A stretch of DNA of 64,000 nucleotides from Aphodoplasma sp045626925 (GCA_045626925.1 JAZUQZ010000001.1:49809-113808); one strand, 5' to 3'; positions 27,487-36,147 are shown, numbered from the stretch's first letter. Notes: generated from the letters alone by a model not told the origin. Program-made: numbers and translations.

Positions 27487-29250
27487 ATGAGTGAAAATGT
27501 AAATTATGATGAACTTCGCACATTGCGTCACAGCGCGTCGCATATATTGGCACAGGCGGTAAAGAGATTATTTCCTGAGACAAAGCTTGCGATTGGTCCT
27601 GCTATTGATAACGGATTTTATTACGATTTTGATGCGGATAAACCTTTTACGATTGAAGACCTTGAAAAAATTGAAGCAGAGATGAAAAAAATCGTTAAAG
27701 AAAACATTAAAATTGAGCGTTTTGAGCTTAGCAGAGAAGAAGCGCTAAAGCTTATGGCAGATGAGCCATACAAAGTTGAGCTTATAAACGATTTGCCGGA
27801 AGGAGAGGTTATTTCCTTCTATAAGCAGGGCGACTTTACAGATTTGTGTGCAGGTCCTCATATAAATTATACAAGTAAGGTAAAAGCGTTCAAGCTACTT
27901 AGTGCTACGGGTGCTTATTGGCGTGGAAGCGAAAAAAATAAGATGCTTCAGCGCATATATGGCACAGCGTTTAAGACAAAAGAGGAACTTGTAGCTCATC
28001 TTGAGGCTCTTGAAGAGGCAAAACGCCGCGACCATAACAAACTTGGGCGTGAGCTTGAAATATTTACAACATCAGAACTTATTGGCCAAGGCTTGCCGAT
28101 AATGCTTCCAAAGGGCGCAAAGATAATACAAATTCTTAAGCGCTTTGTTGAAGATACAGAGGAGGCACATGGTTGGCTTCGAACAATTACGCCATACATG
28201 GCAAAAAGTGATTTGTATAAGGTTTCGGGCCATTGGGACCACTATCAAGACGGAATGTTTGTAATGGGTGATGAGGCAACAGATAAAGAGGTGTTTGCAC
28301 TTCGTCCGATGACTTGTCCGTTCCAATATCAAGCATATCTTAACAAGGCTCGCTCATATCGTGATTTGCCACTTCGTTATGGTGAAACATCGACACTTTT
28401 CAGAAATGAAGCATCGGGTGAAATGCATGGTCTTATCCGTGTTCGCCAGTTTACAATTTCAGAAGGACATTTGATGTGTACACCTGAACAACTTGAGGGC
28501 GAATTTAAAAGCTGTCTTGAGCTTGCGATATATATGCTTAAAACACTTGGCCTTTACGAAGATGTTTCGTACAGATTTTCTCAATGGGACCCTGATGATA
28601 GAGAAAAATACATCGGCACACAGGAACAATGGGACGAAGCACAGTCGACTATGAAAAAAATCCTTGACCATCTCGGCATAAATTATGCAATTGGTGTTGG
28701 GGAAGCGGCGTTCTATGGACCAAAGCTTGATATACAGATTAAAAATGTTCATGGCAAAGAGGACACACTTATTACAATCCAAGTTGACCAAATGCTTGCT
28801 GAAAAGTTTGGCATGGAGTATGTTGATGCAGATGGCAATAAGAAAAACCCATACATCATTCATCGCACATCGATTGGTTGTTATGAGCGTACACTTGCAC
28901 TGCTTATTGAAAAATATGCGGGTGCATTCCCAACATGGCTTGCACCTGTACAAGCAAAGGTACTTGCGATTTCTGAAAAACATGCCGAGTATGCGACGAA
29001 AATCGTTGAAAAGATGCGCGCTGCCGGTATTCGCGTAGAGCTTGATATGAGAAATGAAAAAATCGGATATAAAATCCGCGAGGCACAGCTTGAAAAAGTG
29101 CCATACATGCTTATTGCAGGCGATAAAGAACAAGAAACAAACACCGTATCTGTCCGTGCAAGAAAGCAAGGGGACAAAGGAGCTATGAGCGTTGATGAAT
29201 TTATAGCACTTGTTCAAAAAGAAGTTGCTGAAAAGACATTAAATTATTAA
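27487..29250 (+). CDS. thrS: Threonyl-tRNA synthetase lacking the TGS domain
   Basis: Class II synthetase charging tRNA-Thr. The protein is 587 residues, short for the family (about 640), because the N-terminal TGS domain is absent: it begins at the editing domain, with H15 and H19 of the HSASH motif and C121/H125 in DLCAGPH. The catalytic core has motif 2 around TLFRNEASGEMHGL, zinc ligands in MTCPFQY, ISEGHLM and IIHRTSIG, motif 3 CYERTLALLIE, and the anticodon-binding domain from about residue 485 with DMRNEKIGYKIREAQ. RBS AGGAAG. A perfect consensus promoter with a short leader drives it; there is no T-box. Confidence 0.96.
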   Translation: MSENVNYDELRTLRHSASHILAQAVKRLFPETKLAIGPAIDNGFYYDFDADKPFTIEDLEKIEAEMKKIVKENIKIERFELSREEALKLMADEPYKVELINDLPEGEVISFYKQGDFTDLCAGPHINYTSKVKAFKLLSATGAYWRGSEKNKMLQRIYGTAFKTKEELVAHLEALEEAKRRDHNKLGRELEIFTTSELIGQGLPIMLPKGAKIIQILKRFVEDTEEAHGWLRTITPYMAKSDLYKVSGHWDHYQDGMFVMGDEATDKEVFALRPMTCPFQYQAYLNKARSYRDLPLRYGETSTLFRNEASGEMHGLIRVRQFTISEGHLMCTPEQLEGEFKSCLELAIYMLKTLGLYEDVSYRFSQWDPDDREKYIGTQEQWDEAQSTMKKILDHLGINYAIGVGEAAFYGPKLDIQIKNVHGKEDTLITIQVDQMLAEKFGMEYVDADGNKKNPYIIHRTSIGCYERTLALLIEKYAGAFPTWLAPVQAKVLAISEKHAEYATKIVEKMRAAGIRVELDMRNEKIGYKIREAQLEKVPYMLIAGDKEQETNTVSVRARKQGDKGAMSVDEFIALVQKEVAEKTLNY

Positions 29251-29277
29251 AATATTAAAATTTGCCGTAAAAAAGTA

Positions 29278-29306
29278 TTGACACAGTCTATATTTTGTGG
29301 TAATAT
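29278..29306 (+). promoter_or_regulatory. Sigma-A promoter of rplU-rpmA
   Basis: TTGACA (29278-29283), 17-base spacer, TAATAT (29301-29306). Transcription would start near 29313 and give an 80-base leader. Confidence 0.75.
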
Positions 29307-29312
29307 ATTACG

Positions 29313-29393
29313 GTAACCGCATAAGAAGGGTTTTAAAACTGCTTTGCAGTACCTGAATTAGCGTGACTTCATTTTATAAGGAGGTGCAATTTT
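29313..29393 (+). promoter_or_regulatory. Possible L21-type ribosomal protein leader
   Basis: The leader between the rplU promoter and its AAGGAGGTG site has a compact hairpin ACTGC-TTT-GCAGT (29338-29350) preceded by GGGTTTTAAA. Bacillota often carry an autoregulatory L21 leader here. I place it by position and a small stem only; a covariance search is needed for the class. Confidence 0.4.
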
Positions 29394-29702
29394 ATGTACG
29401 CAATTATTAAGACAGGCGGAAAACAGTATAAGGTTGCTGAAGGTGACACAATCTTTGTTGAAAAGCTTGATGCACAGGTTGATGACACATACACATTTGA
29501 TACTGTTTTAGCGATTGGTGGCGAAACTGTAAAGATTGGCAGCCCTGTTGTTGAGGGTGCAAGCGTTACAGCAAAAATACTTAGACAGGCTAAAAGCAAG
29601 AAAATTATCGTATTTAAGTATAAGCCAAAGAAGACATATCGCAAAAAGCAGGGTCACAGACAACCATACACAAAGCTACAGATTGAAAAAATCAATGCGT
29701 AG
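29394..29702 (+). CDS. rplU: 50S ribosomal protein L21
   Basis: 102 residues, typical L21: begins MYAIIKTGGKQYKVAEGD, ends KKTYRKKQGHRQPYTKL plus a short tail. Binds 23S rRNA in the large subunit. Strong AAGGAGGTG site. In most Bacillota a ysxB (prp) gene separates rplU from rpmA; here only 43 bases separate them. Confidence 0.98.
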   Translation: MYAIIKTGGKQYKVAEGDTIFVEKLDAQVDDTYTFDTVLAIGGETVKIGSPVVEGASVTAKILRQAKSKKIIVFKYKPKKTYRKKQGHRQPYTKLQIEKINA

Positions 29703-29745
29703 TTTTAAAAATCTAAATATGTTTTGAAAGCTGAGGTGTATATAA

Positions 29746-30000
29746 ATGGCACATAAGAAAGGTATGGGATCGACCAAGAATGGTCGTGATAGTGAGTCGA
29801 AAAGACTTGGTGTTAAAAGAGCTGATGGTCAGTTCGTTTTAGCAGGAAATATTTTAGTAAGACAACGCGGTACAAAAATTCATCCCGGTAACAATGTTGG
29901 TATCGGTAGCGATGATACATTATTTGCCTTGATAGACGGAAAAGTAAAGTTCGAGAGAAAAGGTAAAGACAAAAAACAGTGCAGCGTTTATACAGATTGA
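29746..30000 (+). CDS. rpmA: 50S ribosomal protein L27, unextended form
   Basis: 84 residues. The N-terminus MAHKKGMGSTKNGRDSESK is the mature form known from E. coli, which reaches into the peptidyl-transferase centre. Many Bacillota L27 proteins instead carry a short N-terminal extension removed by the Prp protease. Here there is no extension (an in-frame stop lies upstream, and the RBS GAGGTG is just before this ATG), and no prp gene stands between rplU and rpmA. A clean terminator follows. Confidence 0.98.
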   Translation: MAHKKGMGSTKNGRDSESKRLGVKRADGQFVLAGNILVRQRGTKIHPGNNVGIGSDDTLFALIDGKVKFERKGKDKKQCSVYTD

Positions 30001-30007
30001 TTTAATT

Positions 30008-30040
30008 AAATCTCAGACTTTCCGTCTGAGATTTTTCTTT
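30008..30040 (+). terminator. Intrinsic terminator after rpmA
   Basis: AAATCTCAGAC and GTCTGAGATTT flank a five-base loop, followed by TTTTTCTTT. Good stem and T-tract. Confidence 0.93.
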
Positions 30041-30112
30041 AACAAGAAATACTGCCAAAAGTCATAATACAATATAAATTTTGGCAGATAATAAATATAA
30101 AATGATTTTCGT

Positions 30113-30118
30113 TATAAT
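30113..30118 (+). promoter_or_regulatory. Possible -10 box of the obgE operon
   Basis: TATAAT at 30113-30118, 26 bases before the obgE ATG and after the rpmA terminator, so a promoter is expected here. No clear -35 box at 16-18 bases. Confidence 0.4.
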
Positions 30119-30143
30119 TTATAACGCCAAAAGGATGAATAGT

Positions 30144-31421
30144 ATGTTTTTTGATACAGCAAAAATTTATGTCAAAGCAGGCGACGGTGGCAACGGAGCA
30201 GTATCATTTCATCGCGAAAAATATGTTGCTGCGGGCGGCCCCGATGGCGGCGATGGTGGACGCGGCGGCGATATTATATTTGAGGTAGACACTTCGATTT
30301 CTACGCTTGTGGCATTTCGTTATAAAAGAAAATATGTGTCTGAAAATGGTGGCGATGGACGAAGCGGGAAATGCTCCGGCAAAGATGCAGAGTCACTTGT
30401 GATAAAGGTGCCCGCGGGCACTCTTATCCGTGATGCAAACACAAATCGGCTTATGGCAGATATGACGCCTCCAAATAATCGTGTTGTTCTACTAAAGGGC
30501 GGTAATGGCGGATGGGGCAATACACACTTTGCAACACCTACACGCCAGGTGCCACGCTTTTCAAAGCCGGGCCTAAAAGGCGCAGAACGGGAACTTGTTC
30601 TTGAGTTAAAGCTTATTGCTGATGTTGGCTTGCTCGGTTTTCCAAATGTAGGAAAGTCGACACTTTTGTCTGTTGTGACATCAGCAAGACCAAAAATTGC
30701 AAATTATCACTTTACAACACTTGAACCAAATCTTGGCGTTGTAGAGCTTGGAAAATATGGTGGCTCGGGGAGCTTTGTTATGGCGGATATTCCCGGCCTA
30801 ATTGAAGGTGCAAGTGAAGGGGTAGGGCTTGGACATGAGTTTTTGCGTCATGTTGAGCGCACACGCCTTTTGATTCATGTAGTTGATGTATCAGGAATCG
30901 AGGGAAGAGACCCAATAGATGATTTTGATAAAATCAATGCAGAGCTTGCAAATTATGATGAGGTATTATCTACACGCCCACAGGTTGTAGCTGCAAACAA
31001 AACAGATATAATTCAAGATGAGCAGGCATATAAGGCGTTTGTTGAGGAAATGAAAAGGCGTGGATATATGTTGTTTGAGATTTGCGCAGCGACAAAAAAA
31101 GGTGTAAATGAGCTTATGGAGTATGTTGCTGCACAGCTTGCACAGCTTCCGCCGATAGAAATTTTTGAAGCGGAACCGATGCTTGAAGAAATTGTAGAGG
31201 AAGAATTGTTTACAATACGAAACGAGAATGGTGTATTTGTCGTTGAGGGAGCATGGATTGAAAACCTTGTCGGCTCTGTAAATCTTGCAGACGATGAATC
31301 GTTTAACTTCTTCCAACGCTCACTTCGTAACAAAGGCGTTATCGATGCACTTGAAGAAAAAGGAATTGAAGAAGGCGCCAGCGTACGCCTTTATGATATT
31401 GAGTTTGACTATGTAAGATAG
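30144..31421 (+). CDS. obgE: GTPase ObgE/CgtA
   Basis: Obg is a ribosome-associated GTPase needed for 50S assembly and linked to the stringent response and, in Bacillus, sporulation. 425 residues: glycine-rich Obg domain first (AGDGGNGAVSFHREK, GGPDGGDGGRGGD), G domain with GFPNVGKST, ADIPGLIEGASEG and ANKTD, and a C-terminal OCT domain (FVVEGAWIE to RLYDIEFDY). I use ATG 30144, which has AAAAGGA eight bases upstream and the family N-terminus MFFDTAKIYVKAGDGG; longer in-frame starts lack a site. First gene of a run ending at leuS. Confidence 0.97.
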   Translation: MFFDTAKIYVKAGDGGNGAVSFHREKYVAAGGPDGGDGGRGGDIIFEVDTSISTLVAFRYKRKYVSENGGDGRSGKCSGKDAESLVIKVPAGTLIRDANTNRLMADMTPPNNRVVLLKGGNGGWGNTHFATPTRQVPRFSKPGLKGAERELVLELKLIADVGLLGFPNVGKSTLLSVVTSARPKIANYHFTTLEPNLGVVELGKYGGSGSFVMADIPGLIEGASEGVGLGHEFLRHVERTRLLIHVVDVSGIEGRDPIDDFDKINAELANYDEVLSTRPQVVAANKTDIIQDEQAYKAFVEEMKRRGYMLFEICAATKKGVNELMEYVAAQLAQLPPIEIFEAEPMLEEIVEEELFTIRNENGVFVVEGAWIENLVGSVNLADDESFNFFQRSLRNKGVIDALEEKGIEEGASVRLYDIEFDYVR

Positions 31422-31436
31422 TCAAAGGAGGAAATT

Positions 31437-31733
31437 ATGATTACAAGCAAACAACGAGCATATCTTCGTAAAGAAGCGAATACTATTGAACCGATTTTTC
31501 AACTTGGCAAGGGCGGCATAACAGACAATTTTATAAAACAAGTTGATGATGCGCTTGAAGCACGCGAGCTTATAAAGATACACTTGCTTGATGCGTCGTT
31601 TCTTGATGCACGAGAAACGGTTAATGAGCTTGCGGCTCTTACCCATTCAGAGCCTGTCCAGGCAATAGGTTCAAAAATGGTGCTATATCGTGAGTCAAAG
31701 AACAAAAAGAGGATTGAATTGCCAACAAAATAA
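31437..31733 (+). CDS. yhbY: CRS1-YhbY domain RNA-binding protein
   Basis: 98 residues, the single-domain bacterial CRM protein associated with pre-50S particles. Family features: SKQRAYLRKEA at the start, FQLGKGGITDNFI (the GKGG loop that contacts RNA) and IGSKMVLYRES near the end. RBS AAAGGAGG overlaps the end of obgE; the obg-yhbY-nadD-yqeK-rsfS order is common in Clostridia. Confidence 0.95.
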   Translation: MITSKQRAYLRKEANTIEPIFQLGKGGITDNFIKQVDDALEARELIKIHLLDASFLDARETVNELAALTHSEPVQAIGSKMVLYRESKNKKRIELPTK

Positions 31734-31753
31734 TATATGTGGAGTTGAAAATT

Positions 31754-32359
31754 ATGGGCAAAATAGGTCTTTTGGGCGGAACCTTTGACCCAATTCATTA
31801 TGCACATCTTTTCATGGGACAACTATGCAAAGAATCACTTGGCCTTGATAAAGTAATTTATATTCCTGCAGGCATCGTATCTCATAAAAACAGTGTCTAT
31901 ACAGACGCTAAAATGCGATATGAGATGGTAAAGCTTGCCATAGAGGGTAATTCGTGCTTTGAGGTGTCAGATTACGAAATAACAAAGTCTACGCCGTCTT
32001 ATAGCGACGAAACGGTGGCATATTTTAAAAATATGTATCCAAACGATGAAATTGTGTTCATTTTTGGAGAGGATTCTCTTGATTATGTTGAAACATGGCA
32101 CAATGCTGCCGAGCTTTTGAGTATGTGCACCTTTGCAGTAGTTGGGCGAGGAGGTTTTGAGCTTGATATAGAGTCAAAGATTGATTTTTTGAAAGAAAAG
32201 TTTGGAGCAAAAATAGAATATATAAAATCGCCGGAGTTTGATGTTTCATCAAGAGTTATACGCGATATGATTTCAAATGGTAAAAGCGTAAAACGCCTTG
32301 TGTCCGATAATGTTTTAAATTTTATAGAGAAGAACAATTTGTATCGTAATATAAAATGA
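31754..32359 (+). CDS. nadD: Nicotinate-nucleotide adenylyltransferase
   Basis: NadD adenylates nicotinate mononucleotide to deamido-NAD. 201 residues from ATG 31754, nine bases after GGAG; an upstream GTG lies within the site. N-terminal GLLGGTFDPIHYAHL is the nucleotidyltransferase signature, but the HxGH motif reads H-Y-A-H. C-terminal SSRVIR stands in for the usual SSTxIR. FIFGEDSLD and TWHNAAELL match the substrate region. Complete length and synteny with yqeK and rsfS make the assignment firm despite the two substitutions. Confidence 0.94.
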   Translation: MGKIGLLGGTFDPIHYAHLFMGQLCKESLGLDKVIYIPAGIVSHKNSVYTDAKMRYEMVKLAIEGNSCFEVSDYEITKSTPSYSDETVAYFKNMYPNDEIVFIFGEDSLDYVETWHNAAELLSMCTFAVVGRGGFELDIESKIDFLKEKFGAKIEYIKSPEFDVSSRVIRDMISNGKSVKRLVSDNVLNFIEKNNLYRNIK

Positions 32360-32374
32360 AAGCGGGGGATAAAT

Positions 32375-32977
32375 ATGATTTCCTTTGATTTTGAAAGTGC
32401 GATGAAAAAACTGCAAAATGACCTTAAAGCTGAACGCTATATACATAGTATCGGCGTTATGGAAACGGCTCAAAAACTTGCAAAACGCTTTGGTGTCGAT
32501 GAGCAAAAGGCAAAAATTGCAGGTATATTACATGACTGCGCAAAAAATATTGGCGTATCACAATCATATGCAATGTGTGATATGTTTTCGATTAAGCTCG
32601 ATGATGTTTCAAAAAAATCATATAAGCTTGTGCATCAGTATCTTGGCGCAAAGCTTGCCGAAACAGAATTTGGCATAACTGATGAAGAAATTTTGTCGGC
32701 AATTCGCTTTCATACGACTGCAAGGGCAAATATGAGCCAAATTGAAAAGGTTATTTATCTTGCGGATTTTATTGAGCCAAACAGAGACAAAGAGCCGTTT
32801 GATGGTTTGAGCAAGCTTCGCCTTTTGTGCGAAAAAGATATTGACGAAGCGATGCTTTTTGCTCTTGACTTTTCGATAGAAAGTGTCGTTTCGAGAAAGC
32901 TTCTTCTTCATATCGATACGGCACTGGCTCGAAACTGGGTTTTAGATAAAAAAATGAGCAAAACACTTGAAAAATAA
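32375..32977 (+). CDS. yqeK: HD-domain hydrolase YqeK (Ap4A hydrolase family)
   Basis: 200 residues. HD-domain metal motif: HSIGVMETAQKLAKRF, then AGILHDCAKN with the His-Asp pair, then HTTARANMSQIEKVIYLADFIEPNRD, typical of YqeK. The family hydrolyses diadenosine tetraphosphate symmetrically into two ADP. ATG after GGGGGA, 15 bases after nadD; the nadD-yqeK pair is widely conserved. Confidence 0.94.
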   Translation: MISFDFESAMKKLQNDLKAERYIHSIGVMETAQKLAKRFGVDEQKAKIAGILHDCAKNIGVSQSYAMCDMFSIKLDDVSKKSYKLVHQYLGAKLAETEFGITDEEILSAIRFHTTARANMSQIEKVIYLADFIEPNRDKEPFDGLSKLRLLCEKDIDEAMLFALDFSIESVVSRKLLLHIDTALARNWVLDKKMSKTLEK

Positions 32978-33028
32978 TAAAAAATTTTATATTATATTAG
33001 TATGTGAAGATGTTTTGGAGGTGGCTTG

Positions 33029-33385
33029 ATGCATATACTTGAAAAGGCAGAACTGATTGCAAGGTCATTAGATGATAAAAAAGGCAGGAAAATTACTGCG
33101 CTTGATGTTTCTGAACTTACAAGCATAAGCGATTATTTTATTATTGCAAGCGGTGGTTCACAAACACAAGTGAAGGCGCTTGCTGATAATGTTATGGACA
33201 AGCTTAGCGAAAAAGGACTTTCGCCTGTTCATATAGAAGGGTATAGTTCCGGCTCGTGGATTTTGGTTGATTATAGCGATGTTGTTGTGCACATTTTTAC
33301 CGAGGAAATGCGTGAGTTTTATGATATAGAGCGTCTGTGGACGGATGCAAAAGAAATTACACTTGATTTTTCCGACAAAAATTAG
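33029..33385 (+). CDS. rsfS: Ribosomal silencing factor RsfS
   Basis: RsfS binds L14 and blocks subunit joining when nutrients are scarce. 118 residues with the family core ITALDVSELTSISDYFIIASG and SSGSWILVDYSDVVVHIF, ending FYDIERLWTDAKEI. An in-frame TTG precedes the ATG by one codon; the ATG at 33029 fits the GGAGGTGG site. 11 bases before leuS. Confidence 0.97.
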   Translation: MHILEKAELIARSLDDKKGRKITALDVSELTSISDYFIIASGGSQTQVKALADNVMDKLSEKGLSPVHIEGYSSGSWILVDYSDVVVHIFTEEMREFYDIERLWTDAKEITLDFSDKN

Positions 33386-33396
33386 GAGGCGATTTT

Positions 33397-35811
33397 GTGA
33401 AATATAATTATGCAGAAATCGAAAAGAAATGGCAAAAAAAATGGGACGAAGAAAAGACTTTTAAGGCGTCAAATGATGACCTTACAAAGCCTAAATTTTA
33501 TGCGCTTGTTGAGTTTCCGTATCCATCGGGTCATGGCCTTCATGTAGGACATCCGCGTGGTTATACGGCACTTGATATCGTATCGAGAAAAAGAAGATTG
33601 CAAGGGTATAATGTTCTTTATCCGATGGGCTGGGACGCATTTGGTCTACCGACTGAAAATTTTGCGATGAAAAATAAAATTCATCCCAAAAAAGTTACGG
33701 CTGACAATGTTGCAAACTTTAAAAAGCAATTACAAAGCCTTGGTTTTTCATTTGATTGGGACCGCGAGATAAATACAACAGATGCGGATTATTACAAATG
33801 GACACAGTGGATTTTTCTAAAGCTTTTTGAAAAAGGTCTGGCATATAAACAAGAGATGCCGATTAACTGGTGTACAAGCTGTAAGGTCGGTCTTTCAAAT
33901 GAAGAAGTTGTTGATGGTGTTTGTGAGCGTTGCGGAAGTGAAGTTGTACAAAAGCGCAAGAGCCAATGGATGCTTAAAATTACAGAGTATGCACAAAGGC
34001 TTATCGATGATTTGGACGACCTTGATTTTATTGAAAAGGTAAAAACGCAACAGAAAAATTGGATAGGTCGTTCACAAGGTGCCGAAGTAAAGTTCAAACT
34101 CGATGGTGCAAGTGAAGAGCTTGTTGTTTATACAACACGCCCGGACACACTCTTTGGCGCTACATATGTTGTGCTCTCGCCGGAGCACCCATATATTGAT
34201 GCGTGGAAAGATAAAATTAAAAACATTGATGAGATTGAAGCATATAAGCTAATGGCATCGAAAAAGTCAGAGTTTGAGCGTACAGAGCTTGCAAAAGAAA
34301 AAACAGGAGTTGCAATCGATGGTATATATGCAATAAATCCTGTTAACGGAGAAAAGCTTCCGATTTGGATTTCTGATTATGTGCTTATGACATATGGAAC
34401 GGGCGCTATTATGGCTGTTCCGGCACACGATACACGCGACTGGGAGTTTGCTAAAAAGTTTGACCTTCCTATTATTGAAGTTGTTGCCGGTGGAGAAAAT
34501 GTACAAGAGGCAGCATATGTTGATGTAAGCGAAGGAACGATGATAAATTCCGGTTTTCTTACAGGCAAGAGTGTCCAAGAAGCAATTGAAGCAATGATAG
34601 ATTATCTGGAAAAGAACAACCTTGGCAAACGCAAAGTTAATTTCAAACTTCGTGACTGGGTATTTTCGCGCCAGCGTTATTGGGGCGAGCCGATTCCGCT
34701 TGTATATTGTGAAAAGTGCGGATGGGTTGCATTGCCGGAGAGCGAGCTTCCGCTAACATTGCCGGAGCTTGATGATTATGAACCAACAGATAATGGTGAG
34801 TCGCCACTTGCAAAAATGACAGATTGGGTAAACACAACATGTCCTCATTGTCATGGCCCTGCAAAGCGCGAAACAGATACAATGCCACAGTGGGCAGGTT
34901 CGTCATGGTATTTCCTTCGCTATATAGACCCGAAAAACTGTGATGCGCTTGCTGATAATAAAGTTTTGCAGTACTGGTTGCCTGTCGATTGGTACAATGG
35001 TGGTATGGAGCATACAACGCTTCACTTGTTATATTCGCGTTTTTGGCACAAGTTCTTATATGATATTGGAGTAGTACCTACAAAAGAGCCGTACCAGAAG
35101 CGTACATCGCATGGTATGATTTTGGGTGCGAATAATGAAAAAATGTCAAAATCACGCGGTAATGTAGTAAATCCTGATGATGTTGTGCGTGATTTTGGTG
35201 CAGATACTTTTAGAACATACGAAATGTTTATCGGCGCATTTGACCAGGCTACGCCATGGTCAGAGCAAGGCGTAAAAGGTTGCTACAAATTCCTTGAAAG
35301 AGTTTGGAATTTACAAAATATTGTGACCGACAGCGACGAATATAGTACTGATTTGGAATCGACGATACACAAAGCGGTTAAAAAAGTGGGTGAGGACATT
35401 GAGCGCATGAAATATAATACTGCTATTGCGACGCTTATGTCACTTGTAAATGATTTTACAAAGAAAAACTCAATCACTCGTGGCGAGCTTAGGACATTTT
35501 TGATTCTTTTAAATCCAACAGCACCGCATATCACTGAGGAAATGTGGGAAAAAGCGGGCTTTGATGGACAGATTGCGTCGCATACATGGCCTACTTATGA
35601 TGAAGCAAAAACTGTTGATGATGAGGTTGAAATTGTACTTCAAATTAACGGCAAAATCCGTGACAAGCTTATGATTCCGGCCGGACTTGATAAAGATGCT
35701 ACCCAGGATGCTGCCATGAAGAGCGAAAAGGTAATAAATGCAATTAGCGATAAAGAGGTTGTAAAGGTTATAGTTGTGCCGGGTAAGCTTGTAAATATTG
35801 TTGTAAAATAA
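33397..35811 (+). CDS. leuS: Leucyl-tRNA synthetase
   Basis: Class Ia synthetase of 804 residues, bacterial type. HIGH motif region: FPYPSGHGLHVGHPRGYTA; zinc-binding cysteines in CTSCKVG with CERCGSE and CEKCGW with CPHCHGP; editing domain with TTRPDTLFGATYV; KMSKS in NEKMSKSRGNVVNPD; anticodon-binding and C-terminal extension finish the protein. GTG start eight bases from AGGAGG. No T-box upstream, since rsfS ends only 11 bases before. It is the last gene of the obgE operon, closed by a strong terminator. Confidence 0.98.
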   Translation: MKYNYAEIEKKWQKKWDEEKTFKASNDDLTKPKFYALVEFPYPSGHGLHVGHPRGYTALDIVSRKRRLQGYNVLYPMGWDAFGLPTENFAMKNKIHPKKVTADNVANFKKQLQSLGFSFDWDREINTTDADYYKWTQWIFLKLFEKGLAYKQEMPINWCTSCKVGLSNEEVVDGVCERCGSEVVQKRKSQWMLKITEYAQRLIDDLDDLDFIEKVKTQQKNWIGRSQGAEVKFKLDGASEELVVYTTRPDTLFGATYVVLSPEHPYIDAWKDKIKNIDEIEAYKLMASKKSEFERTELAKEKTGVAIDGIYAINPVNGEKLPIWISDYVLMTYGTGAIMAVPAHDTRDWEFAKKFDLPIIEVVAGGENVQEAAYVDVSEGTMINSGFLTGKSVQEAIEAMIDYLEKNNLGKRKVNFKLRDWVFSRQRYWGEPIPLVYCEKCGWVALPESELPLTLPELDDYEPTDNGESPLAKMTDWVNTTCPHCHGPAKRETDTMPQWAGSSWYFLRYIDPKNCDALADNKVLQYWLPVDWYNGGMEHTTLHLLYSRFWHKFLYDIGVVPTKEPYQKRTSHGMILGANNEKMSKSRGNVVNPDDVVRDFGADTFRTYEMFIGAFDQATPWSEQGVKGCYKFLERVWNLQNIVTDSDEYSTDLESTIHKAVKKVGEDIERMKYNTAIATLMSLVNDFTKKNSITRGELRTFLILLNPTAPHITEEMWEKAGFDGQIASHTWPTYDEAKTVDDEVEIVLQINGKIRDKLMIPAGLDKDATQDAAMKSEKVINAISDKEVVKVIVVPGKLVNIVVK

Positions 35812-35812
35812 A

Positions 35813-35846
35813 CTAAAAAGGAGCGATTGTTCGCTCCTTTTTTTAG
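35813..35846 (+). terminator. Intrinsic terminator after leuS
   Basis: CTAAAAAGGAGCGA and TCGCTCCTTTTTTTAG form a long perfect stem around a TTGT loop, with the right arm supplying the T-tract. It ends the obgE-leuS transcript facing the opposing sspA. Confidence 0.94.
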
Positions 35847-35849
35847 TGC

Positions 35850-35896
35850 AAAAAAGAATTGGACACAAATCAAAATTAATTGACTTATGCCCAATT
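35850..35896 (-). terminator. Terminator of sspA (minus strand)
   Basis: Read on the minus strand, AATTGGGCATAAGTCAA and TTGATTTGTGTCCAATT pair along 17 positions (with G-U pairs) around TTAATT, followed by CTTTTTTG. It stands back to back with the leuS terminator. Confidence 0.8.
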
Positions 35897-35919
35897 TTAT
35901 ACTGCTATTTTTTTAAAGC

Positions 35920-36114
35920 TTATTTCATATTCTGCTCATAAGAGGAAATCATTTTTTTAACCATTTGACCTCCTACAGAACCAGCCTGCTTGCTTGTAAG
36001 GTCACCGTTGTAACCTTGCTTAAGATTAACGCCAACTTCTGATGCAGCCTCCATCTTAAACTTATCAAGAGCAGCTCTTGCTTCTGGAACTAGATTCTTT
36101 TTATTGCTAGACAT
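35920..36114 (-). CDS. Alpha/beta-type small acid-soluble spore protein
   Basis: 64 residues. SASPs coat DNA in the forespore and protect it; they are degraded at germination by the GPR protease. Family features are clear: ALDKFKMEAASEVGVNL includes the GPR cleavage region, then GYNGDLTSKQAGSVGGQMVKKMI matches the conserved C-terminal DNA-binding half. Strong AAGGAGGTGAATTC site. It is separated from recG by a likely forespore promoter. This is the best evidence in the window that the organism makes endospores. Confidence 0.97.
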   Translation of the reverse strand: MSSNKKNLVPEARAALDKFKMEAASEVGVNLKQGYNGDLTSKQAGSVGGQMVKKMISSYEQNMK

Positions 36115-36147
36115 TGTGAATTCACCTCCTTGTTTGGTTTACAAACA

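Noticed and set aside
28459..29217. Minus-strand open frame of 252 codons opposite thrS
   Set aside because: It lies wholly within thrS, with no RBS and Cys/Phe/Lys-rich composition typical of antisense shadows here.
30081..30143. N-terminal extension of ObgE from an earlier in-frame start
   Set aside because: No ribosome binding site precedes it, it overlaps the probable -10 box, and the family begins at MFFDTAKIYV.
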